From the NCBI RefSeq assembly GCF_001273755.1, contig NZ_LGYA01000001.1, positions 1,967,369-2,031,368 on the forward strand: a stretch of 64,000 nt of DNA, in the 5' to 3' direction. This document shows positions 14,892 through 22,722 of this stretch, piece by piece. The notes below the pieces were generated by a model. It was not told the DNA's origin, searched no databases, and was given only the letters and a program-made list of their open reading frames with translations. Numbering within the stretch: position 1 is the stretch's first letter; each line of letters begins with the position of its first letter. Both the position numbers and the translations under genes were made by a program. Origin of the DNA: Peribacillus butanolivorans (lineage in GTDB: Bacteria > Bacillota > Bacilli > Bacillales > DSM-1321).

Positions 14892-16619
14892 ATGGACTGG
14901 AATAATCATTTGGAAATGAAAAAAGAGAATTCTTTTGGGTCCAGCGAAGCGACAATTATCGTTAATGAATCAGGCGTCATCTCTTTTGCGAATCAACAGG
15001 TATATGAAAATTTTGGTTATTTAAATCATGAATTAATAGGAGAAAAACTTTTGAATCTTATGCCAGGAGCAAATCTTCAGGCCAGTGGGGAAGGGGAAAT
15101 AATCCACCAGTTCGGAATCCACAGAGATGGACATACTTTTTCACTTTTTTTCAGGGTGAATGCTTTTTCGCTTGAAAAAGAGGTCTATTACTTAGTCGTG
15201 TTCCATAAAGTGAAAGACCAATCACGACTTAATCAACAGCAAACCTATCCCATAAATGAGCTGGTTGATTTAATGTACGCACTCGATGAATCAACGATTG
15301 TCGCTTTTACAGATGAAAAAGGCAAGATACAATCCATTAACAAGAAATTTTGTGAGGTATCCCAATATTCAGCAGCAGAACTTATAGGGAAGGATCATCG
15401 AATTATCAATTCAGGTTATCATTCAAAGGAATTTATGCAAAATCTTTGGAGAACAATCTCGACAGGAAGTGTATGGAGGGGCGAAATTAAGAACAGAGCA
15501 AAGGATGGAACCTATTATTGGGTAGATACCACAATTGTCCCTTTCTTAAATGAAATAGGGAGCCCTTATAAATACCTGGCAATTCGGAAGGAAATTACCG
15601 AATATAAACGAGTTGTAGAGGAACTGAAAAAGTCCGTAAATAAACTTGTCGATTTTCAATTTGCTTTGGATGCTTCATCAATTGTAGCAATAACCGATCA
15701 AAGAGGGACCATCAAATTTGTTAATGATCAATTTTGCCGGATTTCGGAGTTTTCAAAGGAAGAGCTGATTGGACAGAATCATCGAATTATTAACTCGGGA
15801 TTTCATTCTAGAGAATTTTTCAATGATCTTTGGAGAACAATTTCATCGGGGAAAGTATGGAAAGGTGAGATTAAAAATAAGACCAAGGGTGGAACCTATT
15901 ATTGGGTAGATACGACTATAGTTCCGTTTCTTGATGATCACAATAAACCATACCAGTATTTAGCGATTCGCTATGAAGTGACCAAGAGGAAGATTGCGGA
16001 AGAAGAGATTCAGAAAATGACGGGAAAAATCATTGATGTTCAGGAAGATGAAAGGAAACGCCTTTCTCGAGAGCTTCACGATGGTATCGGACAAAACTTA
16101 TACAGCCATCTCATCACTATTAACAGGCTGCAGACAGAAATGAGTCATCCTCTTTTAGATCAGATGCGAGATGAAGCAACTGAAATTATCGAAGAACTCC
16201 GACACCTATCATGGGAACTGCGGCCATCAGTACTTGATGATCTTGGTTTGTTCCCAGCCATTCGCTCTTATTTGGTCCGGTTTTCAGAGCATCATCATAT
16301 CAAGATCCATTTTGACTGCTATTTAAATTGCCGTCTGAATACAAACAAAGAAATTACCATTTACCGTGTAATCCAAGAAGCATTAACGAATATTCGTAAA
16401 TATGCTCAAACCGAAGAAGCAACAGTGACGATTCGGGAAATAGATGACGAAATTCATGTGGTTATAGAGGATGAAGGAAAGGGATTTGATTTAGAAAAGG
16501 TTACCCGTGGAGTAGGCTTATTCAGTATGGAAGAGAGAGCCAAAGCTGCCGGTGGAAACCTTTCCTTTCATTCTGTTGAGGAGAAAGGGACAAAAGTATT
16601 TTTGGAAATACCTTTGTAG
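14892..16619 (+). CDS. Soluble histidine kinase with three PAS domains
   Basis: A 575-residue protein: PAS1 (about 17-110), PAS2 (about 128-245), PAS3 (about 252-370), a HisKA_3 segment with His396 (SRELHDGIGQNLY), and an ATPase domain (QEALTNIRKYAQ, EDEGKGFD, GVGLFSMEERAKAA). No membrane segment is visible. PAS2 and PAS3 share long nearly identical stretches, such as GTYYWVDTTIVPFL, pointing to recent duplication. The same PAS type is fused to the NarK-like transporter at 11310. CAGGAGG precedes the ATG. It probably acts with the regulator at 13767. Ligand (heme, flavin or none) cannot be told from sequence. Confidence 0.9.
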   Translation: MDWNNHLEMKKENSFGSSEATIIVNESGVISFANQQVYENFGYLNHELIGEKLLNLMPGANLQASGEGEIIHQFGIHRDGHTFSLFFRVNAFSLEKEVYYLVVFHKVKDQSRLNQQQTYPINELVDLMYALDESTIVAFTDEKGKIQSINKKFCEVSQYSAAELIGKDHRIINSGYHSKEFMQNLWRTISTGSVWRGEIKNRAKDGTYYWVDTTIVPFLNEIGSPYKYLAIRKEITEYKRVVEELKKSVNKLVDFQFALDASSIVAITDQRGTIKFVNDQFCRISEFSKEELIGQNHRIINSGFHSREFFNDLWRTISSGKVWKGEIKNKTKGGTYYWVDTTIVPFLDDHNKPYQYLAIRYEVTKRKIAEEEIQKMTGKIIDVQEDERKRLSRELHDGIGQNLYSHLITINRLQTEMSHPLLDQMRDEATEIIEELRHLSWELRPSVLDDLGLFPAIRSYLVRFSEHHHIKIHFDCYLNCRLNTNKEITIYRVIQEALTNIRKYAQTEEATVTIREIDDEIHVVIEDEGKGFDLEKVTRGVGLFSMEERAKAAGGNLSFHSVEEKGTKVFLEIPL

Positions 16620-16976
16620 AGAAATTTTTTTTTGTAACGATCAAGTAAATTTAGCTGCAAGGAATTACTGATAGCTTTACGCATTAAGATAATATTCCCA
16701 TTAAAGGTCCTCTTAAGGGGTCTGTTAAGCTAATAGCCCATGGCGAAAGCTTCCAATATACAAGCAAACAAAAGTTGAAAGTTATGAAGAAAACCGCTAC
16801 GAAGCTAATATGAATATGTGCTCAGAGCATTTATTCAAAATAACAATCTATGCGAAAACAGTCTTATTCAATTACAACTTTTGTGCTTTGTTTTATAATA
16901 AATTGATAGTAAAGGTGAACAACAATTTCTATCTACTGCACTAATAAAAATACTAAAATCATGAAAGGAGCCATGT
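16620..16976 (+). other. Intergenic region before kipR
   Basis: 357 bases without a gene. A TATAAT at 16894-16899, with a weak TTACAA 16 bp upstream, is a possible kipR promoter. No clear terminator follows the kinase gene beyond a T run at 16625-16634 that lacks a good stem, and I see no copy of the palindrome found at 1106-1124. Confidence 0.4.
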
Positions 16977-17732
16977 ATGCAATCACAAAATAAAACCGTT
17001 GTAAAGTCAATGCAGATTCTTAACCTTTTCATGAATCATTCCAAGCTCACTTTTAATGAAATGCTGGAACTTTCTGGCCTCCCAAAAACCTCTCTGCACC
17101 GTATGATTGGATCATTAGAAGAAATGGGGTTTTTAACAAGAGATGATGATGGTTATTATTCACTTGGGCTAATATTCTTGCAGTTTGGACAACTCGTAGG
17201 AGAGCGTTTAGATATAAGAAAAATCGCATACCCCATTATGAAAGAACTTCGAGATGATGTTGAAGAAGCTGTGAATCTAATTGTGAGAGATACTAACGAA
17301 GCCATGTATATTGAAAAGGTAGATACGTTGCATCCTGTTCGTTTATATACTTCAATCGGAAGGCGTTCACCACTGTACGCAGGTGACTCTCGAATAATAC
17401 TCGCCTATTTGTCTGAAGAAGAGCGTGAAGCATATCTCGAAAATATAGAATTAAAACCAATTGCTATTGGAACGATAACAGATGAAAAAATACTCCGTCA
17501 TGCTTTGGAAGATGCAAGAATGAAAGGGTATACGATTACTTCATCTGAATTAGAGGATTATACAAAATCCGTAAGTGCACCAATACTTAACGGTAAAAAT
17601 CAAATTGTAGCAGGTATAAGCGTAGCTGGAATTGATGCAAGATTTCAAGAAGATCGCTTGCCGGAATTAATTGAAAAAGTAACGAATGCCGCCAGACGAA
17701 TTTCATTGAAACTAGGTTCTCAAACTTCGTAA
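16977..17732 (+). CDS. kipR: IclR-family regulator, KipR-like
   Basis: A 251-residue protein with N-terminal winged helix (TVVKSMQILNLF, LSGLPKTSLHRMIGSLEEMG) and a C-terminal IclR effector domain (ERLDIRKIAYPIMKEL, IGRRSPLYAGDSR, AGISVAGIDARF). Length and the N-terminal signature match KipR, the repressor of the kip operon in B. subtilis, where kipR directly follows kipA. Here it is 11 kb away with its own ribosome site (AAAGGAG). The candidate operator is the palindrome at 1084-1124. Identity as KipR is by resemblance; another IclR member is possible. Confidence 0.8.
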   Translation: MQSQNKTVVKSMQILNLFMNHSKLTFNEMLELSGLPKTSLHRMIGSLEEMGFLTRDDDGYYSLGLIFLQFGQLVGERLDIRKIAYPIMKELRDDVEEAVNLIVRDTNEAMYIEKVDTLHPVRLYTSIGRRSPLYAGDSRIILAYLSEEEREAYLENIELKPIAIGTITDEKILRHALEDARMKGYTITSSELEDYTKSVSAPILNGKNQIVAGISVAGIDARFQEDRLPELIEKVTNAARRISLKLGSQTS

Positions 17733-18546
17733 ACTAAAACCGAAAAAGAAGTAGCAGATTAATAAACTTTGTATGTCCCCCAATTCAATTCAGTACTATA
17801 CTGTCTGATTTTTGTTTCCTTATTTATTATGACTTACATAAGATTTACTTGGAATTTCTAAAAGTTGAGGGATAGGACTATGGAAAGCCATTCCCGAACG
17901 GAAACAACCATGAGCAGACCTTTCTTTGTTATTTCTTAGGTAAACCTTTTACCACTTGGTTCCTTGAAGGTGTGAAGGCTTCATCTCAACTAAGGGAATA
18001 ATTTGTGTAACCACTCTAATCATTTACGATTATGGTGGTTTTTTGGGTTTTTGTTATCACACTTATGATAGGTTTATATTATCTATTTTTGCATGTTATG
18101 TTTATAAAAGGGGATTAGATGAGAGATAAAGAAGTATATCGTTCAATCATTGGAATAGTACCAATCCTTGGTAAGTTGGCATTATCTGTTTTCAATTATT
18201 AATATGAATAAATCGTACGAGGTTATTAACTTGGATAACGATTTTAGTAAAGAGTTTCTTGTGACACATAAAAAACAATACTTTATTTTATAATTTAATC
18301 CGTCCACGTAGACTGTTAAAATACGATATTTACTCTTGTAAGGGAACAAATAAAATGAACTAAACCATCGTTGGAAATGATTAGGGGAATTCGTCGAATA
18401 AGAAACGAAACGTGTACGGGAATCATCCTATTTTCGAATCTAGAATTCTCGCACACGTCAAGGAATAATAAACTATTGAAGAAATGAACATATTCTGTGT
18501 TGTCTGTTGTAGGTTACACTTCGTCCAAGTGGTGCTGTTTCTGCAT
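17733..18546. other. Long intergenic region with a terminator-like hairpin
   Basis: 814 bases without a convincing gene. A hairpin at 18009-18052 (ACCACtcTAATC with GATTAtgGTGGT, then a T run) is the probable end of rightward transcripts. Around 17910-18002 short open stretches in two frames look like a broken small coding sequence, but I recognise no family. A 27-codon open frame beginning near 18204 has no ribosome site. Nothing else is identifiable. Confidence 0.4.
18009..18052 (+). terminator. Hairpin terminator downstream of kipR
   Basis: Stem of about 11 bp with a 2x2 internal mismatch (CCACtcTAATC paired with GATTAtgGTGG), 6-base loop, followed by TTTTTT. It lies about 280 bases beyond the kipR stop. 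Confidence 0.6.
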
Positions 18547-19569
18547 TTAAATACGTGCAAATTCGGATTGATATATATTCCTTGGCACTCCAATGTCAGC
18601 CATGGTAAGTAACCCTGGTTTGCGAATAGCATCGATCTGCTTAGCGGTATTGATAACCATTGCAGCGGTCGCAGTATCTCCAAAAATTCCATTTGGAATG
18701 ATCAATCTTTGCGTTTCGTTTCCTTCAATAATAATTTCATCTTCTTGATTAATTCCAACAGACATAGTCAAATCCAAGCATATTTCCCTTCCATTTGAGG
18801 TCTTGCCCTTGGATACTTGATGAAGGCCATTTACATCTCCTGGTTTTAAGGAAGTAAGTGGAACGGTAATATTTTCTCCAGCAATCGTCGGTTCAATTGT
18901 ATTTTTTACACTTGTAAGGTTCCAATTGAGACCATAAGCGATTAATCTGACAGATTCTTCAAGTCCAACATGCCCAATTTTATTCTGTTCAGCTAAGAAT
19001 TCAAATTCTTCTTTGGGCATACCGATCCCGACTTTTTTTTGTAAGGGAATGCGTCGTTTTGAAACATCTACCCTACGGTTGACAATTATTTTATTGACCG
19101 TTGTTAATACTGTTGAAAAACAGATGACCAATGTATCCATGATGAATCCTGGATTAATGCCAGTCCCAATGACACTAAGCCTTTTAGCCTTAGCGTAATC
19201 ATCTATTTCCTTGGCAAGTTCAGGGTAACGGTCCCAGGGGAAAGAAAGCTGTTCGCAGGTAGAAACGACTGAAAAACCATGATCTAGAAGTTCTTTGATT
19301 TGTGGCCATACTTGTTGTAAGTTAGAACCGGTTGCATGAAGGGCGACAGGATGATCTGTGTTCGTTTTTACTTCCTGTATACTGGATACTACATTTAGTC
19401 CTGTTTGTTTTTCATTGATTAATAACCCAATATCATTTCCAATCTTTTCAGGATCAATATCTATAACACCAATAATCGAGTGTGGATTAGTTTGGTATGC
19501 ACTGCGGAGAATTTCTATACCAATAGGGCCAAGTCCGAATACTGAAAATTCAGAATTTTGTTTAGTCAA
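18547..19569 (-). CDS. NAD(P)-dependent dehydrogenase, 2,4-diaminopentanoate dehydrogenase/DapB-like
   Basis: A 340-residue protein with an N-terminal Rossmann fold (FSVFGLGPIGIEILRSAYQ), a dihydrodipicolinate-reductase-like middle (VSTCEQLSFPWDRYPELA, VIGTGINPGFIMDTLV) and a C-terminal part with NGIFGDTATAAMVINTAKQI. This layout is that of the 2,4-diaminopentanoate dehydrogenase (Ord) family of ornithine fermentation. No other orn genes lie nearby, so the true substrate is open. Start is TTG at 19569, with AAAGGATGAGAG upstream. A 28-bp palindrome about 175 bp upstream may control it. Confidence 0.8.
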   Translation of the reverse strand: MTKQNSEFSVFGLGPIGIEILRSAYQTNPHSIIGVIDIDPEKIGNDIGLLINEKQTGLNVVSSIQEVKTNTDHPVALHATGSNLQQVWPQIKELLDHGFSVVSTCEQLSFPWDRYPELAKEIDDYAKAKRLSVIGTGINPGFIMDTLVICFSTVLTTVNKIIVNRRVDVSKRRIPLQKKVGIGMPKEEFEFLAEQNKIGHVGLEESVRLIAYGLNWNLTSVKNTIEPTIAGENITVPLTSLKPGDVNGLHQVSKGKTSNGREICLDLTMSVGINQEDEIIIEGNETQRLIIPNGIFGDTATAAMVINTAKQIDAIRKPGLLTMADIGVPRNIYQSEFARI

Positions 19570-19743
19570 TAATCTCTCATCCTTTCAAATATCGTATAAA
19601 AAAATGCTAACATGGTAAGATCAATAATAAAAATAGTAAATTTTTATATACTTATAAATATTGGTTATAGAAGGGAGTACTTAAAGAAAGGGGGAATTAT
19701 CAAGTAACGTATTTGTTCAAAGCGGGAATATTATTTGTATTAT

Positions 19744-19771
19744 AATTTATATTGAATATTCAATATAAATT
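19744..19771. promoter_or_regulatory. 28-bp perfect AT-rich palindrome
   Basis: The 28 bases are perfectly self-complementary; the inner 20 are TATATTGAATATTCAATATA. It lies between the dehydrogenase gene and the LysR gene. On the minus strand it abuts TATAAT, so it occupies the -35 region of a possible promoter for the dehydrogenase gene. Likely an operator; the protein is unknown, although the adjacent LysR regulator is a candidate. Confidence 0.5.
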
Positions 19772-19777
19772 TATGTA

Positions 19778-19828
19778 AAAGAGGCTCTACCAAAGGTTTT
19801 ACTTTTGGTAGGGCCTCTTTTTTTTAAA
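19778..19828. terminator. Strong hairpin, probably bidirectional, downstream of the LysR gene
   Basis: GAGGCTCTACCAAA pairs with TTTGGTAGGGCCTC (one wobble) over a loop of about ten bases, with eight T on the plus side and UUUU on the minus side. It lies 40 bases beyond the LysR stop on the minus strand, which suits termination of that gene. Confidence 0.75.
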
Positions 19829-19865
19829 TAACCTAATGTTTATTCTGGATCAAAATAAAAAACTC

Positions 19866-20780
19866 TTATTTATCGTAAAACGTTGGATCGTTTTGTAGAG
19901 TTTGCAAAATTTGATTAGTTAATAATGACGTATCTTCGGTGTTTTTCCATATCGCTGAAATGGAACTAGTTAATTCAGTGTTATCGATGTCTAAAGCTTT
20001 AACGTTACTTGTCCCTAACAAACCAATCATATCTTTGGGCATGAGAGCAACGCCAAGGTTATTAGAGACCAAATTAGCTATAGTTAATAATTCCGATCCT
20101 TTACATAATTCTTTCGGAGAAAATCCAGCAGTTAAACAAGCCTTTTCCAATAGAAATTGAAGGGAGTGTGCTTGAACAGCATCATAATGAATGAAAGATT
20201 CATCCTTTGCTTCGTATAAGTGTATAGAATCCTTTTGAGCTAGTGGATGAACTGTTGAAACCACTAATTGTAATGGAAACCTTTTGAATTCAATCATGTT
20301 CAATCCTTCATGGGCAATTATGTTATTGTGAATGGGAGTTCGGATAAACCCGATGTGATAATTTTGTTGATTAACTAGTTTGACAGCCCTTGATGATGTT
20401 GTTTCATGTAGATAAAATTCAACATCAGGATATTCCCCTAGAAACTTTTTTAATAGCTTTGGGATATAAATGCTAGCTGCAGAGGGTACGGTAGCGATTT
20501 CTATTTTAGGTTTGGGGATAATCTTGTTTTCAATTATGTAATTGATCGTTTTCTCAATATCATCGAAGGAAGGAGCGAGTTTTTTATAGATGTACTCTCC
20601 CTCCTCTGTTAATGTGATTTTTCTTGTTGTTCGATTTAAAAGTTTAAAACCTAGTTGTTTTTCAAGGGAAGAGATTTGTTGACTTAGCCCGGGTTGGGAA
20701 ATATGCAGGGTTTTGGATGCCTCACTGAAACTAAGATGGTTAGAAATCTCTATAAAATAGCGTAGAGATAGAAAATTCAT
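19866..20780 (-). CDS. LysR-family transcriptional regulator
   Basis: A 304-residue protein with N-terminal LysR helix-turn-helix (LRYFIEISNHLSFSEASKTL, SQPGLSQQISSLEKQLG) and a periplasmic-binding-protein-like effector domain (IEIATVPSAASIYIPKLL). ATG 20780 is preferred over GTG 20792 because family members begin just before FLSLRYF. It is divergent from the TRAP transporter operon at 21148 and upstream of the dehydrogenase gene, so either may be its target. Confidence 0.93.
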   Translation of the reverse strand: MNFLSLRYFIEISNHLSFSEASKTLHISQPGLSQQISSLEKQLGFKLLNRTTRKITLTEEGEYIYKKLAPSFDDIEKTINYIIENKIIPKPKIEIATVPSAASIYIPKLLKKFLGEYPDVEFYLHETTSSRAVKLVNQQNYHIGFIRTPIHNNIIAHEGLNMIEFKRFPLQLVVSTVHPLAQKDSIHLYEAKDESFIHYDAVQAHSLQFLLEKACLTAGFSPKELCKGSELLTIANLVSNNLGVALMPKDMIGLLGTSNVKALDIDNTELTSSISAIWKNTEDTSLLTNQILQTLQNDPTFYDK

Positions 20781-21147
20781 ATGATCACTCACTTCAGTTG
20801 GATTTCAAGAATCACTGCCAAAAAGGTAATTTTTATAATGAACACTTATAAGTTTATAACAATAATATATTTCTAATATAGAAGAGTCAATATTATCCTT
20901 TAATAAAGGGTGGAGCTGTATAATTAGGGATTTCCACTCACAAATGATTGAATTTTCTAATTTATTCGCAGTATTTTGACCCATTTACGCCTTGTTTTTT
21001 GCTGATTTTGTAAGAAATAATAATTTATTCCTAGAGATTTTTCAGTACTAAGGTCTAACTGGAAAATGCAGGGGAATCAAGGTGGTCGGTAGAATATTAA
21101 CAATATCATCTATTAAAAGGTGATAAAAATGCAAAAGGAGGATTTTA
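20781..21147. promoter_or_regulatory. Divergent regulatory region between LysR and TRAP genes
   Basis: Contains the 10-bp palindrome ACTTATAAGT at 20844-20853, close to the LysR start, of the T-N11-A type expected for a LysR site. The related ACTTATAAA occurs near 19650, upstream of the dehydrogenase gene. No riboswitch-like fold is recognised; AAAGGAGG precedes the TRAP receptor gene. Confidence 0.45.
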
Positions 21148-22122
21148 ATGAAAAAATTATACAGTGGCTTTTTATTAGTTAGTATCTTGATGCTTATCGG
21201 AATCATGACAGCATGTAGTGGCAGTAAAGAAGGTGTCTCCGGCGGTGGAAGCCAAAACTTAAGTTTATTGACTGGCGGAACTGGTGGTACATATTATCCA
21301 CTTGGTGGACAAATTGGAAATATCATTTCTGATAACACAAAGGCGAATATAACACCCCAAACATCCGGTGCTTCAGCTGAAAACATGGAAACCTTGAGAG
21401 TGGGAGAAGCTGAAATTGCTTTCTCGCAAACAGATATCGGAGCATATGCAATTGAAGGTAAAGAAATGTTTGAAGGAAAACCAATTGATAATATCCAAGC
21501 AATCAGCTCTTTATATCCGGAAACAGTACAACTTGTAACGACAGCTAAAAGTGGAATTAAATCAGTTAGTGATCTAAAAGGGAAAAAAGTATCAGTGGGC
21601 GCACCTGGATCAGGAGCATACATTAATGCCATGCAAATTCTAGAAATTCATGGATTATCAGACAAAGATATTAAAGCACAAAACCTATCTTTTGATGAGT
21701 CAACTGACGGGATCCAGGCAGGTAATATTGACGCAGCATTTATAACTGCAGGTACACCAACTGGTGCGGTTGAAGCGTTATCTGTACAAAATGATATTGT
21801 CATTATTCCAATGGCAGACGACAAAGTTCAAGCATTGGTTGACAAATATCCATACTATGCAGAGGATACCATTCCTAGTGGCACTTATAAAATAAAATCT
21901 GACATTAAAACGGTGGCTGTTAAAGCAATGTTAGTTGTATCAAAGGATCTTGATGAAGAATTAGTATATGAAATGACAAAAGCTATCTATGAAAATACAG
22001 ACAAAATCACACATGCAAAAGGGAAGTTCATTACACCTGAAACGGCACTTGAAGGATTAGGGGATATGGAGCTTCATCCTGGGGCAGCTAAATACTTTAA
22101 AGAAAAAGGTGTTACTCAGTAA
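21148..22122 (+). CDS. TAXI-type TRAP transporter solute receptor (lipoprotein)
   Basis: A 324-residue protein. N-terminal lipoprotein signal with lipobox MTAC (Cys about 23), then the TAXI family start LSLLTGGTGGTYYPLGGQIG and TSGASAENMETLRVGEAEIAF, KGKKVSVGAPGSGAY, and the C-terminal LHPGAAKYFKEKG. It delivers a carboxylate-type solute to the fused permease at 22715. Some TAXI receptors bind glutamate or 2-oxoglutarate; with a gamma-glutamyltransferase nearby, glutamate is plausible but unproved. Confidence 0.94.
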   Translation: MKKLYSGFLLVSILMLIGIMTACSGSKEGVSGGGSQNLSLLTGGTGGTYYPLGGQIGNIISDNTKANITPQTSGASAENMETLRVGEAEIAFSQTDIGAYAIEGKEMFEGKPIDNIQAISSLYPETVQLVTTAKSGIKSVSDLKGKKVSVGAPGSGAYINAMQILEIHGLSDKDIKAQNLSFDESTDGIQAGNIDAAFITAGTPTGAVEALSVQNDIVIIPMADDKVQALVDKYPYYAEDTIPSGTYKIKSDIKTVAVKAMLVVSKDLDEELVYEMTKAIYENTDKITHAKGKFITPETALEGLGDMELHPGAAKYFKEKGVTQ

Positions 22123-22209
22123 ACACTATAATGGTCGGTAGTACGCTATATGTGTTCTATCGACTTTTGTTTTCTAGAAAAAAGATTCCTAATTTTGAAA
22201 GGGGTATCT

Positions 22210-22722
22210 ATGAGAGTGAAGAAATTTACGATTTATTGTATACCTCTACTATTGTTTAGCGCTTGTCTATTCTTCTTTCCATATAAACAAGTCATTGCTT
22301 TTTCTTACCAGGATCAAGAGGAATTACTAGCATATTTACCGTTGAAAAAAGAAAAAACCGTTCAAATAAAGTATACACACTCTATTCACCTATCAGAAGT
22401 ACTCGAAACATATCACTTATCCGACAAGAAAATGAAACTAACCGAGCTTGCATATAAAGATTTTGCAGTTGGTATGCCTTCTAATGCAGAAGGTGAGGAA
22501 GTATTTGAAGAGAAAGATGGCATTTATTATATAAAAAATATGAATCGCCAATTTGCATATATCGATTTAAGAATAGGGAAAGTTAGAGCAAATCATCGGT
22601 TAATTTATAAGGGGTGTACATACACAATTTCAAGTTTTATTAAGCCAGGCACATGGATCAGAATTTCTCCAAAAAAAATCTCATTTTGGGAACAATTGAA
22701 TGGAGTGAATATAAATGGCTGA
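22210..22722 (+). CDS. DUF1850 protein of TAXI-TRAP operons
   Basis: A 170-residue protein with an N-terminal membrane segment (about 6-28) and an outer domain containing QIKYTHSIHLSEVLETY, the typical DUF1850 signature. DUF1850 genes regularly lie between TAXI receptor and fused permease genes, as here; function unknown. ATG 22210 follows GAAAGGGG; the open frame extends upstream without a good start. It overlaps the permease gene by 8 bases. Confidence 0.85.
   Translation: MRVKKFTIYCIPLLLFSACLFFFPYKQVIAFSYQDQEELLAYLPLKKEKTVQIKYTHSIHLSEVLETYHLSDKKMKLTELAYKDFAVGMPSNAEGEEVFEEKDGIYYIKNMNRQFAYIDLRIGKVRANHRLIYKGCTYTISSFIKPGTWIRISPKKISFWEQLNGVNING

Noticed and set aside
17900-18002. Broken coding sequence
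   Set aside because: Short open stretches occur in two frames but match no family I can name, so it is mentioned only in the intergenic entry.
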